Source: Clostridiales bacterium (lineage in GTDB: Bacteria; Bacillota_A; Clostridia; Christensenellales; Aristaeellaceae). Taken from it: a DNA stretch of 8,060 bases. Where the stretch lies: NCBI GenBank assembly GCA_024684665.1, contig JAIKWN010000146.1, forward strand, positions 1 to 8,060, in the 5' to 3' direction. The notes beneath the pieces are model-generated. The model was not told the origin of the DNA, searched no databases, and worked only from the letters and a program-made list of their open reading frames with translations. The translations under genes were made by a program, and so were the position numbers. This document shows positions 1 to 5,930 of the stretch, in pieces. Position 1 is the stretch's first letter. The number at the start of each line of letters is the position of its first letter.

Positions 1-84
1 GCCGGTGATCCCTTCTTCAAACCGGATCACCGTGCGATCCGCGAAGGACTTGAATCCGTAGATTTCAAGACGCTTTAAACGCAC
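1..84 (-). CDS. smc: SMC chromosome condensation ATPase, N-terminal fragment
   Basis: This is the first 28 codons of smc; the gene runs off the left edge of the window. The fragment reads RLKRLEIYGFKSFADRT followed by FEEGITG, which is the very conserved start of bacterial SMC just before the Walker A loop (the loop itself lies outside). SMC dimers bind ATP and DNA and, with ScpA and ScpB, compact and help segregate the chromosome. The start is a GTG (bases 82-84) directly abutting the rnc stop codon, with no base between (TGA then GTG). A Shine-Dalgarno AAAGGA lies inside the end of rnc (about 95-100), about 10 bases upstream. The abutting arrangement suggests translational coupling. The order rnc-smc is a classic Firmicutes pair, which supports the call despite the short fragment. 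Confidence 0.93.
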   Translation of the reverse strand, partial: MRLKRLEIYGFKSFADRTVIRFEEGITG

Positions 85-807
85 TCAGTCGCATTCCTTT
101 CCTGCCCGCGATTCTTTCCCGTCCGTGAGCGCCCGAAGCGCTGACGCGGCGGCCGCTTCCTCCGCGCGCTGTTTGCGCGTACCCGTTCCGCGGCCCATTT
201 CTTCTCCGTTCTCCCTTATGGCGCGGGCAATAAAAACGCGCGCGTGGGGCGGTCCCTCCTCTGAAAGGATCTCATAGACCGGCGCTTTTTCTCCCTTAGC
301 CTGAAGAAGCTCCTGCAATTCGCTTTTCGCGTCCCGGTCGATGGTCTTTCGGGGAATGAAATCGCCCATCCATCCGTTGATGAGAGCGGAAACCGGCTCA
401 TAGCCTCCATCCAGCCAGATGGCGGCGATCACGGCCTCCATCACATCGCAGAGGATGGAAGGGTTTGTACGGCCGCCCAGCGCCTCTTCCCCCGCGCTCA
501 TGCGCAGCATCCCGCCGAGGCCCAGCCGTCCCGCGAGCTCCGCGAGGTTCGCCTCGCAGACGAGGGCGGCTCTCCGCCTCGTCATCTGCCCCTCGCGCAT
601 CTCCGGAAAGCGGGCGTAGAGGGCGTCGCTGACGCACAGCTGCAGAACCGCGTCCCCTAAAAACTCGAGCCTCTGATTGTCCTGCCGGCTGCCGGAGCCC
701 GGGGCCTCACAGGAAGGATGGGTCAGCGCCTGGGTAAGAAGGTCCCGATTCCGGAACGCATAGCCGAGGCGCTTTTCAAGGGCGCCCCGCGCATCGTTTT
801 TTTTCAT
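85..807 (-). CDS. rnc: Ribonuclease III
   Basis: A 240-residue RNase III, normal length for the family. It cleaves double-stranded RNA, chiefly rRNA precursors and structured mRNAs, in the cytoplasm as a dimer. The catalytic domain (about residues 8-150) carries the signature QRLEFLGDA (45-53) with metal ligands E48 and D52, and the second acidic pair D121 and E124 in DVMEAV. The first signature position is Gln45 where E. coli has Glu38; the known family pattern allows Q there. A double-stranded-RNA-binding domain follows (about 159-228), ending in the alanine-rich helix AEEAAAASAL. The ATG overlaps the acpP stop (ATGA, bases 804-807). No good Shine-Dalgarno precedes it (only CAAGAA), so translation probably depends on ribosomes terminating acpP. 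The stop abuts the GTG of smc. Confidence 0.97.
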   Translation of the reverse strand: MKKNDARGALEKRLGYAFRNRDLLTQALTHPSCEAPGSGSRQDNQRLEFLGDAVLQLCVSDALYARFPEMREGQMTRRRAALVCEANLAELAGRLGLGGMLRMSAGEEALGGRTNPSILCDVMEAVIAAIWLDGGYEPVSALINGWMGDFIPRKTIDRDAKSELQELLQAKGEKAPVYEILSEEGPPHARVFIARAIRENGEEMGRGTGTRKQRAEEAAAASALRALTDGKESRAGKECD

Positions 808-1034
808 TTCTTGTTTTCGATGTAACGCACCATATCGCCGACGGTCTTCACCTTTTCAATGGCGTCGTCTTCGATCTGGATGCCAAACTCGTTCTCGAGA
901 TCCATGACAAGCATCAGGACGGACGCGCTGTCCGCCTGCAGATCCTCTTTCAGCCGGCTGTCCTCATGGATGTCCTCCGGATTCAGTCCAAGCTGTTCCG
1001 CCGCCATCTCGCGAAGCTTTTCAAAAGTGCTCAT
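804..1034 (-). CDS. acpP: Acyl carrier protein
   Basis: A 76-residue acyl carrier protein, which carries growing acyl chains on a 4'-phosphopantetheine arm in type II fatty acid synthesis and donates acyl groups to PlsX. I chose the ATG at 1032-1034, giving MSTFEKLREM. The same frame is open farther upstream, but that extension is basic, unlike ACP, and overlaps plsX. The chosen start has a Shine-Dalgarno GAGGAAA nine bases or so away, placed directly at the plsX stop. The attachment serine is S36 in the motif QADSAS. Helix II differs from the usual DSLDTVEL: Ala replaces Leu after the serine, Ser replaces Asp two residues on, and Met replaces Glu five residues on. Acidic residues at E47 and E49 remain. 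The gene follows plsX by 13 bases and overlaps rnc by four, a standard Firmicutes arrangement. Confidence 0.95.
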   Translation of the reverse strand: MSTFEKLREMAAEQLGLNPEDIHEDSRLKEDLQADSASVLMLVMDLENEFGIQIEDDAIEKVKTVGDMVRYIENKK

Positions 1035-1047
1035 TTTCAGTTTCCTC

Positions 1048-2091
1048 TCATTCTTCTGTTTTTGGGGTTGTTTCCGTCTGAAGCCTTGCGACGCCTTCCC
1101 GGATTTCATCCGCGACGCCGCTTTCGACCATGGTTTTCGCCTGCCGGAGCGCGCAGAAAATCGCGTGCCCGTTCGAGCTTCCGTGGGCCTTGATCACCGC
1201 GCCGTCCACACCCAGGAGCGGTGCGCCGCCCACTTCCGTGGAATCAAAGGACTTTTTGAGAGCCCGGAAGGTATCCTTCGCTAAAAATGCGCCGATCTTT
1301 CCCTTGAGCGAGCTCATAAGACCCTGTTTCAGCATGGAGAACAGGAAGGCCACGACGCCCTCCGTATTCTTAAGCAGGACGTTCCCGGCAAACCCGTCCG
1401 TCACCAGCACGTCGCATTTTCCGGCAAGCGCGTCCCGCGCTTCGACGTTGCCGATGAAGCGGAAGGGCTGCTCCGCCCGCAGCAGGGCATTTGCCTCCTG
1501 TGTGAGTGCGTTGCCCTTTGCATCCTCAGTGCCGATGTTGAGAAGACCGACTTCCGGTTCTTTTACGTTTAACACCCGGCTCATGTACACGCTGCCCATC
1601 ATGGCAAACTGCGCGAGCCACTGGGGCTTGCAGTCCACATTCGCCCCGGCGTCAATCAGCAGAAGGGGCCGGTCCGGTACCGGCAGAATGGTGGCAAGCG
1701 CGGGTCTAGCAATCCCCTTCACGCAGCGCACCACGAACATGGCACCGGCCATAACCGCGCCGGTGGAGCCTGCGGAAACGAAGGCATCCGCCTCCTTGTC
1801 GCGCACCATCTGCATCCCCAGTACAAAGGGAGACCGTTTTTTCCTGCGAAGCGCCATGGCCGGATGCTCATCCGGCGTAATGACTTCCGGCGCGTCCACA
1901 ACCTGCACGCGCGCCGCCTGCTCAGCGGTCAGTTTGTCCTGCGAGGCCGCCTTCCAGGCAGGCAGGAGCGTTTCCGCCGGGCCAAGCAGCGAGATTTCCA
2001 CATCCGGCCAGGCGGCAAGCGCCTCGATCGTACCTTCAAAATTAACGCCAGGGGCCGCGTCGCCGCCCGTGGCATCGAGCAGAATCTTCAT
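1048..2091 (-). CDS. plsX: Phosphate acyltransferase PlsX
   Basis: A 347-residue PlsX, which converts acyl-ACP and phosphate to acyl-phosphate, the acyl donor for PlsY in the first step of phosphatidic acid synthesis. It is a soluble or peripheral membrane enzyme. Family marks are the N-terminal MKILLDATGGDAAP (usually DAMGGDNAP), then TPDEHPAMALRRKKRS near 93-108, SAGSTGAVMAGA, DAGANVDCKPQWL, and VTDGFAGNVLLKNTEG. SAGSTGA carries Ser where most homologues have Asn. The ATG at 2089-2091 has AGGAA (2098-2102) about six bases upstream. The gene sits 40 bases after the RNA methyltransferase and 13 bases before acpP, the gene for its substrate carrier. I see no FapR-like operator (the long palindrome around ACCTGGT known from Bacillus) in the upstream gap, and no rpmF, which often precedes plsX. 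Confidence 0.97.
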   Translation of the reverse strand: MKILLDATGGDAAPGVNFEGTIEALAAWPDVEISLLGPAETLLPAWKAASQDKLTAEQAARVQVVDAPEVITPDEHPAMALRRKKRSPFVLGMQMVRDKEADAFVSAGSTGAVMAGAMFVVRCVKGIARPALATILPVPDRPLLLIDAGANVDCKPQWLAQFAMMGSVYMSRVLNVKEPEVGLLNIGTEDAKGNALTQEANALLRAEQPFRFIGNVEARDALAGKCDVLVTDGFAGNVLLKNTEGVVAFLFSMLKQGLMSSLKGKIGAFLAKDTFRALKKSFDSTEVGGAPLLGVDGAVIKAHGSSNGHAIFCALRQAKTMVESGVADEIREGVARLQTETTPKTEE

Positions 2092-2131
2092 CCTTTGTTC
2101 CTGCCTTTTTCAGATTTTTTCTATTACCCGC

Positions 2132-2866
2132 TTAAGACGCCGCGCGTCTCTGGGAAAACACGTACATCCCGATGCCCGCGGCGATCCCCACGTTCAGCGA
2201 ATCGATTTCGCTGCTGTGGGGAATGCGCACAGGCGTTCCGAATCCGGAGAATTCCTCTGGAAGCCCGCTGCCCTCGTTCCCGAGGATGACGGCGCTTCCC
2301 GGACGGTACAGGCCGGCCGCCTGCTCGAGGGATACGGATCCGGTCAGCATAAAGGGAAATAGCTGCTCGTCCGGATACAGTTCCCGGTACTGCGAAAACG
2401 TATCAAAATGCCGGATCCGCAGTGAAAAAGCCGCGCCCATGGAAGCGCGGACGGTTTTGGGGTCGTCCGTATCCGCCGCGGGCCGGATAATAGCGAGATC
2501 CAGAAAGCCGAACCCGAGCGCCGTGCGCATGATCGTTCCGAGATTCCCGGCATCTCCGGGATTCACCAGCACAAGATGATCCGCGCCGGCAAGAAGATCC
2601 GCCTCGACCTTCCGGTATACCATGGCCGCGTGGCAGTTCTCTTTGTGGGAGACGCTTCTTAAGATGCGATCCGCGCATTCACAGCGGACGCCCGCCGCCT
2701 CCGCCGCTTCCCGGAGCTTCAGAACGCCGGGGCTGTCCTCGCTGTCAGAAGATACGAGAAGGCGGAGACATCGCTCCGGCGCTGCGCGAAGGCATTCCGT
2801 CGCCGGGAAGATCCCGGGCGCGTAGGAATAATCGTTCTTTTTATTGTAAGCTTCGAGCTTCGGCAA
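2132..2866 (-). CDS. SpoU/TrmH-family RNA 2'-O-methyltransferase
   Basis: A 244-residue SPOUT-class methyltransferase that should transfer a methyl group from S-adenosylmethionine to a ribose 2'-OH in rRNA or tRNA. The three SpoU motifs are clear: NPGDAGNLGTIMRTA (102-116) with the conserved N108 and R114, ILGNEGSGLP (194-203), and IPHSSEIDSLNVGIAAGIGMY (215-235), which form the trefoil-knot cofactor site. The first 95 residues are a substrate-binding-like region, as in RlmB/TsnR/AviRb relatives; the exact target cannot be read from sequence. The start is a TTG (2864-2866) with a strong GGGAGG eight bases upstream. No ATG or GTG lies between it and the preceding gene's stop, and the protein aligns with the family from its first residues. 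It follows the glycosidase by 24 bases and precedes plsX by 40, so it is probably co-transcribed. Confidence 0.93.
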   Translation of the reverse strand: MPKLEAYNKKNDYSYAPGIFPATECLRAAPERCLRLLVSSDSEDSPGVLKLREAAEAAGVRCECADRILRSVSHKENCHAAMVYRKVEADLLAGADHLVLVNPGDAGNLGTIMRTALGFGFLDLAIIRPAADTDDPKTVRASMGAAFSLRIRHFDTFSQYRELYPDEQLFPFMLTGSVSLEQAAGLYRPGSAVILGNEGSGLPEEFSGFGTPVRIPHSSEIDSLNVGIAAGIGMYVFSQRRAAS

Positions 2867-2874
2867 ACCGATAT

Positions 2875-2880
2875 CCTCCC
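2875..2880 (-). promoter_or_regulatory. Shine-Dalgarno that fixes the TTG start of the methyltransferase
   Basis: On the minus strand this reads GGGAGG, eight bases before the TTG at 2864-2866. It is the only strong ribosome binding site in the 24-base gap after the glycosidase gene. As no ATG or GTG start is available in frame in that gap, it supports initiation at TTG. Confidence 0.75.
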
Positions 2881-2890
2881 GGGGTTTTGC

Positions 2891-3778
2891 TCAGGGTTCC
2901 GCTGGGATCAGGGTTGAAAAATAGATCATATCGCAGAGTTCGCGGACCTTTTTGGTGTTGATCTTGACGCCGTGCAAAACGATGGCGGAAGAAGATCCCC
3001 CATCCAGATTATACGCCGTCCGGATCCCCTGCAGGCTCCCCACATACTCGGAAAACTCTTCCAGGGTCAGCCCCTTGCTCCCGCGGTTTTCCGGTCCGCA
3101 GGTCGTAATGAACAGATACGAGAGCGGCCCCAGCTGACAGGCCGCAACCCGCTGGGCCTTTTTCCTCGCGCTTATGTCCGCAATCCGGATGGGAAGCACT
3201 CTTTCCCCCTCCCGGACGAGCGCCGGACCGAAATTGAAGCTGTTGACGATCGTCCCCTTATAAGCCGCGATTTTCTCAGCCGTCGGTTCCTCGATCATGA
3301 CGAAATCGCCGTTCTCGTCGATAATCAGCAGGTCGAATTTTTCACTCGGGTTGTCGCGCAGGAGAACCCCCTGCCGGACTAGATACCCGGTATTCCGGTA
3401 GTTGAAAAAATCTCCGTTGATCGCCAGCACGGCATTTACGCGCTTCGCGAGAATCCCGGGCGACGCCACTTTTGTCGTTCCGTACCGGCCCGCCATGGTC
3501 GTGCGCAGCTGCGAAGGATCCGCAATCTGCACGTAGGCCAGCATGATGTCCGTATCGTACGCGCGGTCGGTTTCTATGCGCACCTTGAGGCTTTCGTCCT
3601 CATAGCCTTTGTTGTCCGGGAGATATGCGCTGTCCGGCGCGATCAGGCCCGGTGAGTCGTCAATAGGAAGCGGCGCGAATCGCTTCCCCTCTGTTTCTTC
3701 CGCCAGAGCGGAACAGAGAAGCATCGTCACGCCGCACAGGCAACACCCGATCACACGTCCAAGTCGACCAAACCGCAT
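2891..3778 (-). CDS. Secreted phosphodiester glycosidase family protein (NAGPA domain)
   Basis: A 295-residue exported protein with a domain related to mammalian NAGPA, the enzyme that removes N-acetylglucosamine from a phosphodiester-linked mannose. Bacterial members are thought to act on sugar-phosphate linkages of cell-surface polymers, but the substrate here is unknown. The N-terminus is a signal peptide: basic residues R2, R5 and R8, a hydrophobic stretch (9-25), and an ALA cut site around residue 26. The mature part shows AVLAINGDFFN (116-126), GYLVRQGVLLRD (131-142), SFNFGPALVREG (180-191) and the family hallmark NLDGGSSSA (257-265). There is no membrane anchor, so it should be released or loosely wall-bound. 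Its ATG overlaps the branching-enzyme stop by one base (TGATG), with AAAGG about 12 bases upstream, so the two are probably translationally coupled. Confidence 0.9.
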   Translation of the reverse strand: MRFGRLGRVIGCCLCGVTMLLCSALAEETEGKRFAPLPIDDSPGLIAPDSAYLPDNKGYEDESLKVRIETDRAYDTDIMLAYVQIADPSQLRTTMAGRYGTTKVASPGILAKRVNAVLAINGDFFNYRNTGYLVRQGVLLRDNPSEKFDLLIIDENGDFVMIEEPTAEKIAAYKGTIVNSFNFGPALVREGERVLPIRIADISARKKAQRVAACQLGPLSYLFITTCGPENRGSKGLTLEEFSEYVGSLQGIRTAYNLDGGSSSAIVLHGVKINTKKVRELCDMIYFSTLIPAEP

Positions 3779-5826
3779 CAGAGAATCTCGCCTTTCTCGT
3801 TCGTTTTCCTGAGAACCGCGGCGCTGCGCGCCGGGAGGTACATGGTGAAGCCGTCTCCCATCGCGTCGTCATGCGCCCAGGTATGATAAACCGTCTTTGT
3901 GTCTATATTGCCGTAGCCGCCGAACTCCTTCGCGTCCGAGGACAGGATTACCCGGTAATCGCCCTTTTCCGGCGCGGGGATGAACAGGCTGTCTTGGGAT
4001 TTCGTCGGGTGGAAGTTGAACACAAAGATACAGCCCGCCTTTTCAAAGGCCAGGATCTGGTCGTCTTCATGCTGCCTGAGGCACTTGGGCATGCCGCCCT
4101 CCAGCACGTGGTAGCGCCGTACAAGGCCGATCATCGCCTTATCGAAGTTCCCGAGGAACTCATAGCGCAGGTACCCGTGCTCCGCGAGCGACCACAGCCG
4201 CCGCGCGTGGGCGAAGCTCCAGCCGTTGCCCTCCCGCGGGAAGTCGATCCATTCCGGATGGCCGAATTCGTTGCCCATGAAATTGAGGTATCCCTCGCCG
4301 CCGGCGCCGATGGTCACGAGGCGGATCATCTTGTGCAGGGCCACGGCGCGTTCCACGATGAGGTTCGGGTAGCCGCGGTTCATCCCGGTGTACATTTCCT
4401 TGTCCGCCAGGCGGAACATGATGGTCTTGTCTCCCACCAGCGCCTGATCGTGGCTCTCCGAATAAGCGATGACCTTCTCTTTAGGACGCCTTGCGATGAG
4501 CTCCCAGTACATCCGGCTCATGTCCCAGTGTCCGTCTTCCCTTTCCTTGATCGTCTTGATGAAGAAATCCGGAAGGCCCATGCTGAGCCGGTAATCGAAG
4601 CCGAAGCCGCCGGCGGAAACCGGCAGGCACATGCCCGGCATGGCACTCATTTCCTCCGCGATGCAGATCGCGCCGGGGCGGAATTCGTGGACCAGGCTGG
4701 TGGCAAGCTGAAGATAAGCCACGGCTTCGATGTCCGTATTCATGGAGAAGTACTGGCTGTCTTCCGAGAACGCCGTGCCCAGACCATGATCCAGGTAAAT
4801 CATGCTGGTTACGCCATCGAAGCGGAAGCCGTCGAAGTGGTATTCCTCCAGCCAGAAACGGAGATTGGACAGAAGGAAGTGCACGACGCCGTTCTTGCCG
4901 TAGTCGAACACCTTCGAGCCCCAGGCCGGATGATTTCCGCCGGAGCCTTCCTTGAAGAACTGGTCGTCCCGCCCGTCGAAGTGGTTGATGCCCTCCGCCG
5001 TATTGGGGGCGGCATGGGAATGGATGCAGTCGAGAAGGACAGAAAGCCCCATCCGGTGCGCCTCGTTGATGAGCGCCTTCAGATCGTCCGGCGTTCCGTA
5101 CCAGGAGGACGCAGCGAAGAAATTGGAAACCTGATAGCCGAATGACGCGTAATACGGATGCTCCATTACGGCCATCAGCTGTACGGTGTTATAGCCGTCC
5201 CGCTTGATGCGAGGAAGCATATCGCGCATGAATTCGAGATAGGTGCCTATCCGCTCGTGCTCCGTGGCCATGCCGATATGCGCCTCATAGATAATGGGCG
5301 GGATATTCTTTTTCGGACGGAACTTCTCATCCGTCCACTCGAACACCTTGTGGGGATTCCAGATGATCGCGTTGAAGCCGTGCGTCGCCTTGTCCTGCTT
5401 CACGTAGGTGGCGTACAGAGGGATACGGTATTCCGTATTCCCGTCCGGTCCGGTGACGGCCACCTTCACCCTTGACAGGTGCGGCAGCGTGCGGATTCCG
5501 GGAATCTCGATCTCCCAGTTTCCGCCGGGGAGCTTCTTCATCGGATGGGTTTCCCGGTTCCAGTCGTTGAAATCCCCGACAAGATGCATTTCCTTCGCAC
5601 CGGGGGCCCACTCCCGGTAGACCCAGCCATGCCGCGTCTTATGGAAGCCATAGTACAGCGCGCCGCTGGCGAATTCCGACAGAGTCTGTCCCGGGAAAAG
5701 CAATCCCCGCTTGCGTTCCTCAAAGTGGCGGATCCGGTACCGGATATCGCCCTCAAAGGGGATAAGATGCTCGTTCAGCTTCAGGATTTCCGGCCGCTGA
5801 TCCTGTTTTTTCTTCGTCGCAGCCAT
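3778..5826 (-). CDS. glgB: 1,4-alpha-glucan branching enzyme, eukaryotic-like (GH13_8 type)
   Basis: A 682-residue glycogen branching enzyme, which cuts alpha-1,4 glucan chains and rejoins them by alpha-1,6 bonds; cytoplasmic, with no signal peptide. A CBM48-like domain (about 60-150) contains YREWAPGAKEMHLVGDFNDWN. The catalytic barrel has DCIHSHAAPN (266-275), DGFRFDGVTSM (332-342; predicted nucleophile D337), IAEEMSAMPG (389-398; acid/base E391) and YSESHDQALVGDK (455-467; D460). A C-terminal beta domain (about 580-682) completes it. Blocks such as MEHPYYASFGYQVSNFFAASS, GEGYLNFMGNEFGHPEW and FVFNFHPTKS resemble animal and plant branching enzymes far more than E. coli GlgB, and the length is close to human GBE1 (702). 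The ATG has AAAGGAG seven bases upstream. It is the first gene after the promoter at 5883-5911. No other glycogen gene is in view. Confidence 0.95.
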   Translation of the reverse strand: MAATKKKQDQRPEILKLNEHLIPFEGDIRYRIRHFEERKRGLLFPGQTLSEFASGALYYGFHKTRHGWVYREWAPGAKEMHLVGDFNDWNRETHPMKKLPGGNWEIEIPGIRTLPHLSRVKVAVTGPDGNTEYRIPLYATYVKQDKATHGFNAIIWNPHKVFEWTDEKFRPKKNIPPIIYEAHIGMATEHERIGTYLEFMRDMLPRIKRDGYNTVQLMAVMEHPYYASFGYQVSNFFAASSWYGTPDDLKALINEAHRMGLSVLLDCIHSHAAPNTAEGINHFDGRDDQFFKEGSGGNHPAWGSKVFDYGKNGVVHFLLSNLRFWLEEYHFDGFRFDGVTSMIYLDHGLGTAFSEDSQYFSMNTDIEAVAYLQLATSLVHEFRPGAICIAEEMSAMPGMCLPVSAGGFGFDYRLSMGLPDFFIKTIKEREDGHWDMSRMYWELIARRPKEKVIAYSESHDQALVGDKTIMFRLADKEMYTGMNRGYPNLIVERAVALHKMIRLVTIGAGGEGYLNFMGNEFGHPEWIDFPREGNGWSFAHARRLWSLAEHGYLRYEFLGNFDKAMIGLVRRYHVLEGGMPKCLRQHEDDQILAFEKAGCIFVFNFHPTKSQDSLFIPAPEKGDYRVILSSDAKEFGGYGNIDTKTVYHTWAHDDAMGDGFTMYLPARSAAVLRKTNEKGEIL

Positions 5827-5833
5827 CGGCGAT

Positions 5834-5840
5834 CTCCTTT
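5834..5840 (-). promoter_or_regulatory. Ribosome binding site of the branching enzyme gene
   Basis: Minus-strand AAAGGAG, seven bases before the ATG at 5824-5826. This is a strong site and marks the start of a new transcription unit rather than a coupled gene. Confidence 0.75.
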
Positions 5841-5844
5841 CTTA

Positions 5845-5866
5845 TGACAAGCTTCTTTAATTGTCA
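5845..5866. repeat. 22-bp inverted repeat in the branching-enzyme leader
   Basis: The sequence is TGACAA, ten bases, TTGTCA, so the six-base arms are perfect. It lies between the predicted transcription start (near 5876) and the Shine-Dalgarno. It could be an operator for a dimeric repressor acting as a roadblock, or a weak leader hairpin. Six-base arms at this spacing can arise by chance, so the call is tentative. Confidence 0.4.
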
Positions 5867-5882
5867 GATCTCAGTTGCGATC

Positions 5883-5911
5883 ATCTTATCGTATTTTAAT
5901 CCGGATTTCAA
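5883..5911 (-). promoter_or_regulatory. Predicted sigma-A-type promoter for the branching-enzyme operon
   Basis: On the minus strand, TTGAAA (5906-5911; five of six matches to TTGACA) and TAAGAT (5883-5888; four of six to TATAAT) are separated by exactly 17 bases. Transcription would start near 5876, giving a leader of about 50 bases before the ATG. The spacer is AT-rich in its downstream half, in contrast to the GC-rich surroundings. It is the only stretch of non-coding DNA of this size in the window, which makes it the natural promoter site for the genes from 5826 down to smc. Confidence 0.65.
5898..5907. repeat. 10-bp perfect palindrome in the promoter spacer
   Basis: AATCCGGATT is its own reverse complement and lies in the upstream part of the promoter spacer, touching the -35 hexamer (5906-5911). 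A repressor bound here would block RNA polymerase. No known operator is recognised, and a 10-bp palindrome is not rare enough to be proof. Confidence 0.4.
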
Positions 5912-5930
5912 CCCTGCAGGCCATTTTGTC

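Noticed and set aside
1035..1109. An upstream in-frame start that would lengthen the acyl carrier protein by 25 residues.
   Set aside because: The extension is strongly basic, unlike any ACP, overlaps the end of plsX, and a proper Shine-Dalgarno sits before the downstream ATG instead.
2092..2131. A FapR operator or separate promoter upstream of plsX.
   Set aside because: The 40-base gap shows no palindrome resembling the known FapR site and no -35/-10 pair with acceptable spacing.
1130..2362. A long plus-strand open frame opposite plsX and the methyltransferase gene (about 410 codons).
   Set aside because: Its translation is Ser/Ala/Arg-rich low-complexity sequence with no recognisable domain, and it crosses two well-supported genes on the other strand.
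3743..3754. A lipobox-like VIGC near the N-terminus of the glycosidase (residues 9-12).
   Set aside because: No hydrophobic stretch precedes it; the hydrophobic region follows and ends in an ALA cut site, so an ordinary signal peptidase I substrate fits better.
3871..5145. A long open frame on the plus strand opposite the branching enzyme gene (about 424 codons).
   Set aside because: It is antisense to a highly conserved enzyme, has no family motif or plausible ribosome binding site, and long antisense frames are expected in GC-rich DNA.
5898..5911. A catabolite-response (cre) site at the branching-enzyme promoter.
   Set aside because: The sequence TGAAATCCGGATTA shares the TGAAA start with the cre consensus but lacks the central CG in the right place and the closing half-site.
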